A DNA stretch of 41,404 bases from SAR202 cluster bacterium (GTDB lineage Bacteria > Chloroflexota > Dehalococcoidia > Lucifugimonadales > Lucifugimonadaceae): contig VFGZ01000025.1 of the NCBI GenBank assembly GCA_009392215.1, forward strand, positions 1 to 41,404. Direction: 5' to 3'. The notes under the pieces were generated by a model. It was not told the origin of the DNA, did no database searches, and was given only the letters and a program-made list of their open reading frames with translations. The position numbers were made by a program, and so were the translations under genes. Shown in pieces: positions 8,092 to 16,080 of the stretch (position 1 is its first letter; every line of letters starts with the position of its first letter).

Positions 8092-8930
8092 TGCGTGTTA
8101 TACGTACTGTTGCGGAGATGCAGGAAATTCGGCGGGGTATATCCGGGTCAGTTGGACTGGTTGCCACGCTTGGGGGTATTCATGATGGTCATACAAGGCA
8201 TTTACAGATTCTGCGCCCACAGTGTGACGTCCTTATAGGATCGCTTTTTCTCAACCCAACCCAATTTGTTGCTAATGAAGATTTTTTGAACTATCCCCGC
8301 GATGAAGCTTTCGATATCGCCAAGTTTGACGAGAATGATTCGGATTTTGTTTTCGTGCCATCTATCGAAGAGGTATATCCAACCAATGGTAAGACCGTTC
8401 CCGTAATTGATCCCGGACCAGTAGGACAATTACTCGAAGGTATACATCGCCCCGGACATTTTGAGGGTGTAGCTACAGTTGTCGCTCGATTGTTTTCTAT
8501 CATTTATCCTGATAAAGCAACTTTTGGTGAAAAAGATGCCCAGCAGCTTAGGGTTATCCAACACATAAATACATCACTCAACCTTGGGGTTGAAATAATT
8601 CCCATACCGACAGTTCGTGAGCTCGACGGGTTGGCTATAAGTAGCCGTAATGCCTATCTATCTCCACTAGAACGGAAAGCAGCGCCTGTTTTGTTTAGGG
8701 CCCTCACCGCTGTCAAGCTAATGTGGGATTCTGGCGAACGATCGTGCCACGCCCTTAGATTAAAACTCAAATCAGTATTACTTGATGAACCGCTAGCCCA
8801 TACGGAATATGCGACCATTGTAGACCCTGAAACTTTTCAGGAAATTCCTGAACTAGCTGGATCCGTTCGGGCGCTCCTTGCGGTGAAAATTGGACGGGCT
8901 CGCCTAATCGATAATTTGCTTTTAGAGTAA
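8091..8930 (+). CDS. panC: Pantothenate synthetase (pantoate--beta-alanine ligase)
   Basis: ATP-dependent ligase that joins pantoate and beta-alanine through a pantoyl-adenylate. It has 279 residues, the normal length. The HIGH-like block appears as VATLGGIHDGHTRH, where the family usually reads VPTMGxLHxGH. Both His are kept, but the preceding Pro and Met are replaced by Ala and Leu. FLNPTQF, FEGVATVV, FGEKDAQQLRVI and the KMSKS-like AISSRNAYLS are intact, so activity is likely. The start overlaps the panB stop by one base. No panD is visible in the window. Confidence 0.95.
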   Translation: MRVIRTVAEMQEIRRGISGSVGLVATLGGIHDGHTRHLQILRPQCDVLIGSLFLNPTQFVANEDFLNYPRDEAFDIAKFDENDSDFVFVPSIEEVYPTNGKTVPVIDPGPVGQLLEGIHRPGHFEGVATVVARLFSIIYPDKATFGEKDAQQLRVIQHINTSLNLGVEIIPIPTVRELDGLAISSRNAYLSPLERKAAPVLFRALTAVKLMWDSGERSCHALRLKLKSVLLDEPLAHTEYATIVDPETFQEIPELAGSVRALLAVKIGRARLIDNLLLE

Positions 8931-9010
8931 ACGTGCTTGAATCTGAATCGATCTAAAATCTCATTGTTGAAAACATGTATTTGGGTTGGGCTACCTCTAG
9001 GATTTGGTAC

Positions 9011-9790
9011 ATGAATATTCTTGTTACTAATGACGATGGTTTTGAAAACCCAGGGATTTGGGCACTTGCTAAAGCTGTTAAATCGCTAGGCGAAGTGACG
9101 GTTGTTGCTCCAGTTAATAATCAGTCAGGTACGGGATGTTCGATATCTTTTCGCAAATCTGTAAATGTAGAACAGGTACCGAGTAAGCTCGAACGGGTGA
9201 ACTGTTATGCGGTTAGTGGGACACCTGCCGATTCAGTAATTCTAGGATCAAAATACATTCTCAAAGAAGAAGTTGATGTCGTAGTCTCGGGGATTAACCC
9301 TGGCTTTAACACCAGTAGGAATATGTTTATTTCAGGAACATTTGGGGCGGCAATAATTGCATCGTCACTTGGTTTGAGGGCATGTGCTTTTTCTATGGAC
9401 GCGATGGATCCTCTCAATGATTTGACCGTTGCGAACGTTGTAAAAGTGATTACTGACGAGTTAATGTCTCCAGAGACCCCTTTGGGTTCTCTGTTCAATG
9501 TGAACTTTCCTACAATTTCGCTTGGTGGCATAAATGGCATTGAAGGTTGTGCACCAGCACGCTCTGATCTGAAAATGAACGTGGATTTACAATCTGATGG
9601 AGGGCATGAAATTTTTTCGGAATTAAAAATTAATGCAGACAATATCGGATTAACTCCCGGCAGTGATATTGAAGTCCTTGCTCGAGGTAAAGTGGCGATA
9701 ACTGCGGTGGATGGATCTAACCTTAATTATTTGAGGGCTGACCAGTCACTTCATAGAATGATTGATGCAGCCAACCGAGTAATAGGTTGA
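9011..9790 (+). CDS. surE: 5'/3'-nucleotidase SurE
   Basis: Metal-dependent nucleotidase/phosphatase acting on nucleoside monophosphates, a stationary-phase survival factor in other bacteria. The start at ATG 9011 gives MNILVTNDDGFENPG, the canonical SurE N terminus with the metal-binding NDD, and AGGA at 8999-9002 lies 8 bases upstream. A start at 8975 would add 12 unrelated residues. Other family blocks are VVAPVNNQSGTGCSIS, YAVSGTPADSV and VSGINPGFNTSRN. The 259-residue length is normal. It follows panC by 80 bp on the same strand. Confidence 0.94.
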   Translation: MNILVTNDDGFENPGIWALAKAVKSLGEVTVVAPVNNQSGTGCSISFRKSVNVEQVPSKLERVNCYAVSGTPADSVILGSKYILKEEVDVVVSGINPGFNTSRNMFISGTFGAAIIASSLGLRACAFSMDAMDPLNDLTVANVVKVITDELMSPETPLGSLFNVNFPTISLGGINGIEGCAPARSDLKMNVDLQSDGGHEIFSELKINADNIGLTPGSDIEVLARGKVAITAVDGSNLNYLRADQSLHRMIDAANRVIG

Positions 9791-9879
9791 CGGTTTACAA
9801 ATAACTATCCAGAATTTCGCTATACAAGCTGAACAATATGAAATTTCAGCCACCACATTACTGGTGAAAGGGAAATATC

Positions 9880-10206
9880 TTGCTTTATGAACTTCGCGTA
9901 TATGAATGCCTGCCTGGAAGGCTTCCGAATATTAATGCTCGTTTTGCAAATCATACGATCAAGTTATTTGAAAAACATGGCATCAAAAGCGTAGGCTATT
10001 GGACTACAGAAGTGGGTGAAAGTAATCACGAATTGACTTATATGTTGGCATTTGAGGATGCCAATCAAAGAATGGCGGCATGGGATAGTTTTCGGAACGA
10101 TCCTGAATGGGCTAAAGTGACTGCTGATTCTCATAGAGATGGATTAATTGTGAAGAATGTTCGGAATCAGCTTCTCACGCCAACGCACTACTCTCCAATG
10201 CAATAA
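9880..10206 (+). CDS. NIPSNAP family protein
   Basis: A 108-residue dimeric alpha/beta-barrel (ferredoxin-like) protein of the NIPSNAP family. The biochemical function of bacterial members is mostly undefined. Visible features are the opening LYELRVYECLPGRL, a central LFEKHGIKSVGYWTTEVGESNHELTYML block and the terminal WAKVTADSHRDGLIVKNVRNQLLTPTHYSPM, all typical of the family. The start is TTG at 9880 with AAAGGGAAA a few bases upstream. It precedes the thiolase-like gene by 61 bp on the same strand, hinting at a shared catabolic role, which is unproven. Confidence 0.85.
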   Translation: MLYELRVYECLPGRLPNINARFANHTIKLFEKHGIKSVGYWTTEVGESNHELTYMLAFEDANQRMAAWDSFRNDPEWAKVTADSHRDGLIVKNVRNQLLTPTHYSPMQ

Positions 10207-10267
10207 TTTCAACGAGAATTAGTTCGTATCACATATTCGCGTCCAGTGATGCTCGAGTAACGAGAAC

Positions 10268-11431
10268 ATGCCAAATAAATCAAAACTTCAAAATCTCTCA
10301 GGGCTGGCTCACATTGTAGGAGTTGCTGAATCGAACAAGTTGGGTAAGGTTCCAGAAAAATCTCCACTTATTCATCATTCTGAAGCAGCGATAAATGCGC
10401 TTGATGATGGAGGCTTCAAACTTGCCGACGTCGATGCATTATTTACTGCTGGGTGGTCTACTTTGGATGTTGCCGAGTATCTTGGTATCCATCCCCGTTA
10501 TACGGACAGTACTTCTGTTGGTGGTTCGTCGTTTGTAATTCACGTTGCACATGCACTCGCTGCGATAGCGGCTGGGTATTGTGAAGTAGCGTTGATTACA
10601 CACGGTCAGTCGGGTAGATCGGATCGAGCACCGATTCTCCGTAATCCTGGCACACCAATGGCGCAATACGAGGCGCCGTATGGAATCATTGGTCCGCCTG
10701 TTTCGTACGGAATGGCAGCGCGGAGGTATATGCATGAATACGGTGAGGATCGGACCCGTCAGGCGATGGCAGAAATTGCCGTCTCGACTCGAAAATGGGC
10801 CAATCTTAATCCCATGGCATATTTTTATGATAAACCTGCTACGTTTGATGATTATCACAATTCGAAATGGGTTGCTTGGCCGTTTCATCTGCTTGATTGT
10901 TGCCTGGTAACAGATGCTGGCGCTGCGATTGTTATTACTACTCCGGAACGCGCACGTGATGCGAAAAATGGCAGCGTAACCATTTTGGGTGCTGGAGAAG
11001 GGCATGATCACTCAGGAATTTCCCAAATGCCTAATTTAACTAAGGCGTTTGGACTGCATACAGGACCGCAAGCATTGGAGATGGCTGGTATAACGCACTC
11101 AGATCTTGATCTTGCGATGATTTACGATTCGTTTACTTATACCGTGCTGGTGAGTATAGAAAATCTTGGGTTTTGCGATCCTGGTGAAGGCCCCGATTTC
11201 ATAGCTTCTCAAAGAATCGCACCAGGTGGTGATTTTCCTGTTAACACAAATGGAGGCGGTCTCTCTTACACTCATCCTGGGATGTATGGGATTTTCACTA
11301 TAGTTGAGGCGGTACGTCAGTTGCGTGGTCAGGCAGGCGAACGTCAGTTGGATAATTGTGATCTAGCGGTCGCGCACGGCACTGGCGGGCTTTTGTCTTC
11401 TACTGGCACTGTTGTGCTGGGGGTTCAATAA
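10268..11431 (+). CDS. Thiolase-like protein lacking the nucleophilic Cys (SCP2-thiolase/Ltp2-like)
   Basis: A 387-residue thiolase-fold protein. Where active thiolases have the acyl-accepting Cys in a CASG-like loop, this one reads STSVGGSS (residues 81-88), so covalent thiolase chemistry is unlikely. The C-terminal NTNGGGLSYTHPG (326-338) keeps the His of the GHP loop, and AHGTGG (369-374) replaces the usual terminal Cys/His motif. A DUF35 OB-fold gene follows 4 bp later. Known precedents for such Cys-less pairs are Ltp2-ChsH2 retro-aldolases of steroid side-chain degradation. An aldolase or acyl-CoA-processing role is inferred; the substrate is unknown. Confidence 0.85.
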   Translation: MPNKSKLQNLSGLAHIVGVAESNKLGKVPEKSPLIHHSEAAINALDDGGFKLADVDALFTAGWSTLDVAEYLGIHPRYTDSTSVGGSSFVIHVAHALAAIAAGYCEVALITHGQSGRSDRAPILRNPGTPMAQYEAPYGIIGPPVSYGMAARRYMHEYGEDRTRQAMAEIAVSTRKWANLNPMAYFYDKPATFDDYHNSKWVAWPFHLLDCCLVTDAGAAIVITTPERARDAKNGSVTILGAGEGHDHSGISQMPNLTKAFGLHTGPQALEMAGITHSDLDLAMIYDSFTYTVLVSIENLGFCDPGEGPDFIASQRIAPGGDFPVNTNGGGLSYTHPGMYGIFTIVEAVRQLRGQAGERQLDNCDLAVAHGTGGLLSSTGTVVLGVQ

Positions 11432-11435
11432 GGAA

Positions 11436-11861
11436 ATGGAAAACACAACATCAAAACCACAGCCTATATCCCAGCCGGAATCGGATCGCTATTGGGCGGG
11501 GCTCAAAAATGAAGAAATTTGGCTTCAACGTTCGGTTACAACGGGTGAATTTCAGTTTTATCCGCGTAATTTTCCAATATCTGACCCTGAAAATGGTATT
11601 GAAGGGATCGAATGGGTGAAGGTGTCAGGTGAAGCAGAACTTTTCACATTTGCAATTGTTTATGCAGCTCCGCATATGGGGTTTGCTGGTGATGTGCCGT
11701 ACATTACGGCGCTCGTGAGATTAAAAGAGGGTGTGATTATTCCGACCAACATTGTCGGCGTTGAACCTCAGCCTCAAGCTTTATCCATAGGAATGTTATT
11801 GAAACCGGTATACGAGCATAGCGAAGGCCGTCAAACTTTATTGAAATTTACTCCTGCGTAG
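11436..11861 (+). CDS. OB-fold DUF35 protein, zinc ribbon lost; partner of the thiolase-like protein
   Basis: A 141-residue protein matching the DUF35/OB-fold acyl-CoA-binding subunit that pairs with thiolase-like enzymes. The N-terminal block LQRSVTTGEFQFYPRNFPIS (residues 30-49) aligns with the usual zinc-ribbon pattern CxxCGxxxFPPRxxCPxC. All four Cys are replaced (Ser33, Thr36, Phe46, Ser49), while FYPR and the following Pro persist. The OB domain follows, with VKVSGEAELFTFAIVY and YITALVRLKEGVIIPTNIVG. I chose ATG 11436, which starts 4 bp after the thiolase stop. An in-frame TTG at 11412 inside the upstream gene is also possible. Confidence 0.82.
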   Translation: MENTTSKPQPISQPESDRYWAGLKNEEIWLQRSVTTGEFQFYPRNFPISDPENGIEGIEWVKVSGEAELFTFAIVYAAPHMGFAGDVPYITALVRLKEGVIIPTNIVGVEPQPQALSIGMLLKPVYEHSEGRQTLLKFTPA

Positions 11862-11900
11862 TTTTGTGTGTCATGCCGGGTTAGAATAAAGGTTGGCTAT

Positions 11901-12008
11901 GTGAGCAGCTTAGCTGAAGAAAGAAATCGTAATTTCAATACTTGGCTAGAGAAACCTCATCATAGAACTCGTAACACAAGTGTTTTCCGTTCGACTGAAA
12001 CCGATTGA
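11901..12008 (+). CDS. Possible 35-residue small protein (doubtful)
   Basis: In the 214-bp gap before argF, a GTG-initiated frame of 35 codons is preceded by AAAGG at 11888-11892, spaced 8 bases. The predicted peptide is charged and rich in Asn, Arg and His, with no recognisable domain. Codon usage cannot be judged at this length. It is reported because the ribosome-binding site is well placed. It could equally be untranslated spacer. Confidence 0.2.
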   Translation: MSSLAEERNRNFNTWLEKPHHRTRNTSVFRSTETD

Positions 12009-12075
12009 AAGATGTTTAATCATTTGATTGCCGCTGTGTCTTTTTTGGTTTCAAATTTGAGTTGAGGTCACATCA

Positions 12076-12981
12076 ATGTCTGATAACTTTCTCAAGTTCA
12101 GAGATATTGCTTCCCATGACATTCAAGCCGTGGTTGATCGAGCAAGTGAGATGAAGGCTGGTGCACTTAGTGATGCACTTGCTGGCAGATCGGTTGCGAT
12201 TCTTTTTGAAAAGCCTTCGTTGCGGACGAAACTCTCATTTTGGGTGGGAACTCAAAAATTAGGTGGTAATCCGATTTATTTTGGCCCTGAAGAGGTTGGG
12301 CTCGGCAAGCGAGAACCTGTATCTGACGTCGCACATGTTATGTCGCGCATGTCCGAAATCGTCGTAATTAGGACGTTTCTGCAATCTACGATCGAAGAAT
12401 TTGCATCAAACGCGTCAGTTCCGGTGATTAATGCTCTTACTGACCAAGAACATCCGTGTCAAGCTCTTGCCGACATACTGACTATTACTGAGCAATTCGG
12501 AAGTGTCGCAGGTGCTAAAGTGGCGTTTATAGGGGATGGTAACAACGTTGCATTGAGTCTTGGATATGCAGTTGTAGGATTGGGCGGGCAGTTAACAATC
12601 GCTTCGCCAGATGGGTACAAACTTTCTAATGATTCGCTTGATGGCGTAAATGGTTATGGCGAGCAACTCGGAGGACGTGTGAATCAGGTAACCAGCCCAC
12701 TGGAAGCTGTGGTTGATGCTGATATTGTTTATACCGATGTATGGACAAGTATGGGCCAGGAGACCGAAGCGGCTGAACGGCTAGTGGCATTTGCAGGCTA
12801 TCAGGTCAATAGCGAAATCCTAGATCAGGCATCCAAAAATGTGAAATTCATGCATGATCTTCCGGCACACCCAGGAGAGGAAATCTCAGAGGGTCTATTG
12901 TACGACCCTAGATCAATCGCATTTGATCAAGCAGAAAATCGTCTTTGGGCACAGGCTGCCCTTATGGAAAAATTGGTTTAG
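12076..12981 (+). CDS. argF: Ornithine carbamoyltransferase
   Basis: Carbamoylates ornithine to citrulline in arginine synthesis (or the reverse in catabolism). It has 301 residues. The carbamoyl-phosphate motif FEKPSLRTKLSF (45-55), HPCQALAD (126-133) and the ornithine-binding loop SMG (225-227) are present, supporting ornithine over aspartate as acceptor. The usual HCLP motif reads HDLP (260-263), replacing the conserved active-site Cys by Asp. The C terminus DQAENRLWAQAALMEKL is typical. GAGG at 12063-12066 precedes the ATG. No other arg biosynthesis gene is adjacent; argS lies 22 kb away. Confidence 0.9.
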   Translation: MSDNFLKFRDIASHDIQAVVDRASEMKAGALSDALAGRSVAILFEKPSLRTKLSFWVGTQKLGGNPIYFGPEEVGLGKREPVSDVAHVMSRMSEIVVIRTFLQSTIEEFASNASVPVINALTDQEHPCQALADILTITEQFGSVAGAKVAFIGDGNNVALSLGYAVVGLGGQLTIASPDGYKLSNDSLDGVNGYGEQLGGRVNQVTSPLEAVVDADIVYTDVWTSMGQETEAAERLVAFAGYQVNSEILDQASKNVKFMHDLPAHPGEEISEGLLYDPRSIAFDQAENRLWAQAALMEKLV

Positions 12982-13078
12982 TTTTCATTAGGTTGAAAGT
13001 ATTGAATTAGGTTCGAATAATTTTGTATCAGCATACTTTTTGTGCTAGCCAGTGATGAAGTAACTTTGGGATATTAAA

Positions 13079-14401
13079 ATGGCTTTGCCAGTAGTAGCAA
13101 TAATTGGGAGACCCAATGTAGGGAAGTCGACTTTATTCAACCGTTTGGCGGGTCGTAGAATTGCTATTGTCAGTGACATTCCAGGCACCACTCGTGACCG
13201 TGTTTCTATGGATGCTGTATGGGGACAACATCGGTATTTGATTGTCGATACGGCAGGAGTGGAGGACCGTCCTCACGATCAGTTGATGTGGAATGACATT
13301 AAGAATCAGGTCAGAATAGCCTTAAATCAGGCCGAGGCTATCATCGTTGTGGTAGATGTGAATGATGGCGTAATTGATGCAGACCAAGATGTGGCTGATA
13401 TGGTGCGACGAGCTGGGAAACCAGTTGTACTTGCAGCAAATAAAGTGGACACGCTAGCGCGTGAAGATATGATTTATGAGTTTTTTGAGCTTGGGCTTGG
13501 AGAACCACATCCCATTAGTGCGTATCACGATACTGGCATCGCTGATCTTATGCAGTCTGTCTTTGATCAGATGCCCTTATTTGAAAATGAACCGATAAGT
13601 CAGAACACTATCAAGGTGGCGATCGTCGGACGCCCTAATGCTGGAAAATCTGCGCTGTTTAATGCATTGACTGGTCAGGATCGCGCCATCGTTAGCCCGG
13701 TTGCTGGAACTACGCGTGACACAGTCGATTCATTATTTGATTATGAAGGAGAGCGGATTACATTTTTGGATACGGCAGGACTACGTCGTCGTGGTAAAAC
13801 TGATCCAGGGATCGAAAAATATAGTGCTATCAGAACCATCGGTGCGATCGAACGTTGTTACGTCGCGGTTTTGGTATTGGATGCTACTGAATTTGTTACT
13901 TCGCAAGACACCCATATTGGTGGGTATATCGACGACGCCTCTCGCGCCGCAGTGATTGTAGTCAATAAATGGGATCTGTCCAAAAACTTAAAATTAGATA
14001 AGGCTCAGGTGCAAGCTGAAGTTCGTAACCGGTTCAAGTTTATCCCTGAAGTTCCCATTGTGTTTACTTCTGCTCTCACGGGTCGCGGTGTCGAGGTATT
14101 ACTTCCAAGGATTATGAGTGTTTATAGAGAGTTTTCTAAACGAATTCCAAGATCCGAAGTAAGCCGAGCGGTTTTTGATGCAATGGGTGAGAATCCTTTG
14201 CCCGGGTTAGGCCGTAGACGTCCCAGGATTATCCGTTGTTTGCAAAGTAGGTCTTCTCCCCCAACTTTCGAATTCACCACTCGTAACCCAGAGCTAATAC
14301 ACTTTAGCTATCGTAGATATCTTGAGAATCAATTGCGAGATAGATTTGGATTTGTGGGTTCTCCAATTAAGATGATGTTTCAAAGCCGGCAAGATGAATG
14401 A
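13079..14401 (+). CDS. der: Ribosome biogenesis GTPase Der (EngA)
   Basis: Tandem-GTPase protein needed for 50S subunit assembly. It has 440 residues. The first G domain begins IIGRPNVGKSTLFNRL with a DTAGV switch and NKVD. The second begins IVGRPNAGKSALFNAL with DTAGLRRRGK and NKWD. The C-terminal KH-like domain ends PPTFEFTTRNPELIHFSYRRYLENQLRDRFGF in a long block typical of Der. ATG 13079 begins right at the first beta strand. Its last 8 bp overlap the plsY start, indicating co-translation of the two genes. Confidence 0.97.
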   Translation: MALPVVAIIGRPNVGKSTLFNRLAGRRIAIVSDIPGTTRDRVSMDAVWGQHRYLIVDTAGVEDRPHDQLMWNDIKNQVRIALNQAEAIIVVVDVNDGVIDADQDVADMVRRAGKPVVLAANKVDTLAREDMIYEFFELGLGEPHPISAYHDTGIADLMQSVFDQMPLFENEPISQNTIKVAIVGRPNAGKSALFNALTGQDRAIVSPVAGTTRDTVDSLFDYEGERITFLDTAGLRRRGKTDPGIEKYSAIRTIGAIERCYVAVLVLDATEFVTSQDTHIGGYIDDASRAAVIVVNKWDLSKNLKLDKAQVQAEVRNRFKFIPEVPIVFTSALTGRGVEVLLPRIMSVYREFSKRIPRSEVSRAVFDAMGENPLPGLGRRRPRIIRCLQSRSSPPTFEFTTRNPELIHFSYRRYLENQLRDRFGFVGSPIKMMFQSRQDE

Positions 14402-15044
14402 TCTCAGTGTTGCAATAACTGCCTTAGTTAGTGCCTATTTTTTTGGAGCAATACCTTCGGGCGTAATAATTGGACGCTTGTGGCGCGGTGTGGATATTCG
14501 TAGCTATGGTAGTGGTGGCTCAGGGGCTACAAATGTAAATCGGACGTTGGGTCCGCGGGCAGGGGCAGTTGTTTTGGCCTCCGATATTACTAAGGGGCTG
14601 CTGGTTACAGGTATCGTGCGTTATCTGGTTGGAGCAGATGCTTGGTTAATCGCTTCTGTCGGCACGGTCACTGTCCTAGGTCACATGTTCCCAGCGTATA
14701 TTCAATTCAGAGGGGGCAAGGGTGTCGCTGCCGGATTGGGGGCGCTAGCTATTATTTCCCCAATTTCGGCGGTGATCGCACTTAGTGGGGTGATTATCGC
14801 TCTGGTATCAAAATTTGTTTCTCTTGGATCGATAATAGGAACCAGTTTGAGTTTAGGTGCTTTGATAATTTTCAGTGCTTTCGAATTCAGGATTGGCATG
14901 TGGGATCATGATCGTTGGTATCTGCTTTTTGCAATTCCGGTTTCCATTCTTATCATTTGGAGTCATCAAGCTAATATTGAACGCTTAACAAAAGGTGATG
15001 AATCGAAGCTAGAAAACAAAGCTGCTCCGCGCAGGGCCCAATGA
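14394..15044 (+). CDS. plsY: Glycerol-3-phosphate acyltransferase PlsY
   Basis: Integral membrane enzyme that moves an acyl group from acyl-phosphate to glycerol-3-phosphate, the first step of phospholipid synthesis. It has 216 residues with several hydrophobic segments. Diagnostic loops are GSGGSGATNVNRTLGPRAG (about residues 40-58), SDITKG, and HMFPAYIQFRGGKGVAAGLG (about residues 96-115), corresponding to the conserved cytosolic motifs of PlsY. The C-terminal tail is hydrophilic. It overlaps der by 8 bp and is followed 19 bp later by gpsA, which makes its substrate. Confidence 0.95.
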   Translation: MNDLSVAITALVSAYFFGAIPSGVIIGRLWRGVDIRSYGSGGSGATNVNRTLGPRAGAVVLASDITKGLLVTGIVRYLVGADAWLIASVGTVTVLGHMFPAYIQFRGGKGVAAGLGALAIISPISAVIALSGVIIALVSKFVSLGSIIGTSLSLGALIIFSAFEFRIGMWDHDRWYLLFAIPVSILIIWSHQANIERLTKGDESKLENKAAPRRAQ

Positions 15045-15063
15045 ACCGCGTAAACTTGCTGAT

Positions 15064-16080
15064 GTGAAACACATAGGAATTGTTGGTACCGGGGCTTGGG
15101 CGACCACCCTAGGAATACTTTTAGCACGTACTGGTCATGAAACCGTTCTGTGGTCTCGTAGTGAAGCACGCGCAACAGAACTTAGTAAAGCGCGCATAAA
15201 TGAAAGGTCAGTTCCGGGAGTTCAGTTTCCATCGTCCATGAATGTGTCCTCATCCCTTGATGAGTCTTTTTCAAAATCTCAGCTCGTGATAATAGCGGTG
15301 CCTTCTGTAAGCGTTCGAAAAAACTTGAAAGATGTGTCGGATGCTCTGTCGTACGTTAATAGCATTTTGTGTGCAACTAAAGGCATTGAGATTGAATCTG
15401 GTAAACGTATGTCACAGGTTATTATGGAAGAACTACCAGGGTTTAGTCTGGACAATATAGGTGTTCTTTCCGGTCCCAATCTCGCGCCAGAAATTGCTGC
15501 AGGTAAGATTTCTTCTGCTACGATCGCGTTCCCAAACTCTCATGTGAGTGAGTCTGTCCAATCCATCCTTAGTTCGGATGTGTTTCGGGTTTATCGTAGC
15601 CAAGACGTCAAGGGCGTTGAGTTGGGTGGTGCTCTTAAGAATATTATTGCCATTGGAGCCGGGTTTATCGATGGCGCAGGTCTTGGAGCAAATATTAAAG
15701 CAACATATGTTACCCGCGGTCTCTACGAAATCACTCAGTTGGGAGTTGCTATGGGTGCAAATAGGGATACTTTTGCCGGCTTGAGTGGAATGGGCGATTT
15801 AATCGTAACTTGTTATTCTACTTTGAGTCGCAACTATCGACTTGGATTTGGTCTTGCGTCGGGTAAAAACCTCCAATCAGTTGTTGCAGAGCTTGGGCAA
15901 ACAGTTGAAGGAGCCCCGACTACTCAAGCGGCTGTTCGCTTGGCGGAGCAACTGCATATCGATATGCCAATAACCAAGGCGACACATGCAGTGTTGTTTG
16001 AAGGGGCTTCACCTCGAGATGTTGTGAATGACTTAATGGTTCGTACATTGCAGCCTGAGAACAAACTTCACGGTACCTAG
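15064..16080 (+). CDS. gpsA: Glycerol-3-phosphate dehydrogenase [NAD(P)+]
   Basis: Reduces dihydroxyacetone phosphate to sn-glycerol-3-phosphate, supplying PlsY. It has 338 residues from a GTG start at 15064. The NAD(P) motif GIVGTGAWATTLGILLA is at residues 4-20. LSGPNLAPEIA, the catalytic-Lys block VELGGALKNIIAIGAG, and the FAGLSGMGDLIVTCYSTLSRNY block follow in family order. The stop TAG at 16078-16080 shares the palindrome CTAG with the stop of rsmE on the opposite strand, so there is no spacer between the convergent genes. Confidence 0.97.
   Translation: MKHIGIVGTGAWATTLGILLARTGHETVLWSRSEARATELSKARINERSVPGVQFPSSMNVSSSLDESFSKSQLVIIAVPSVSVRKNLKDVSDALSYVNSILCATKGIEIESGKRMSQVIMEELPGFSLDNIGVLSGPNLAPEIAAGKISSATIAFPNSHVSESVQSILSSDVFRVYRSQDVKGVELGGALKNIIAIGAGFIDGAGLGANIKATYVTRGLYEITQLGVAMGANRDTFAGLSGMGDLIVTCYSTLSRNYRLGFGLASGKNLQSVVAELGQTVEGAPTTQAAVRLAEQLHIDMPITKATHAVLFEGASPRDVVNDLMVRTLQPENKLHGT

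Noticed and set aside
9205-9642. 145-codon open frame antisense to surE
   Set aside because: It is fully contained in surE, which has all family motifs. The translation shows no domain.
10439-11011. 190-codon open frame on the minus strand, antisense to the thiolase-like gene
   Set aside because: It lies wholly inside a well-supported gene. Its translation has no recognisable domain and looks like a reverse-frame shadow, rich in Arg, Ser and Ile.
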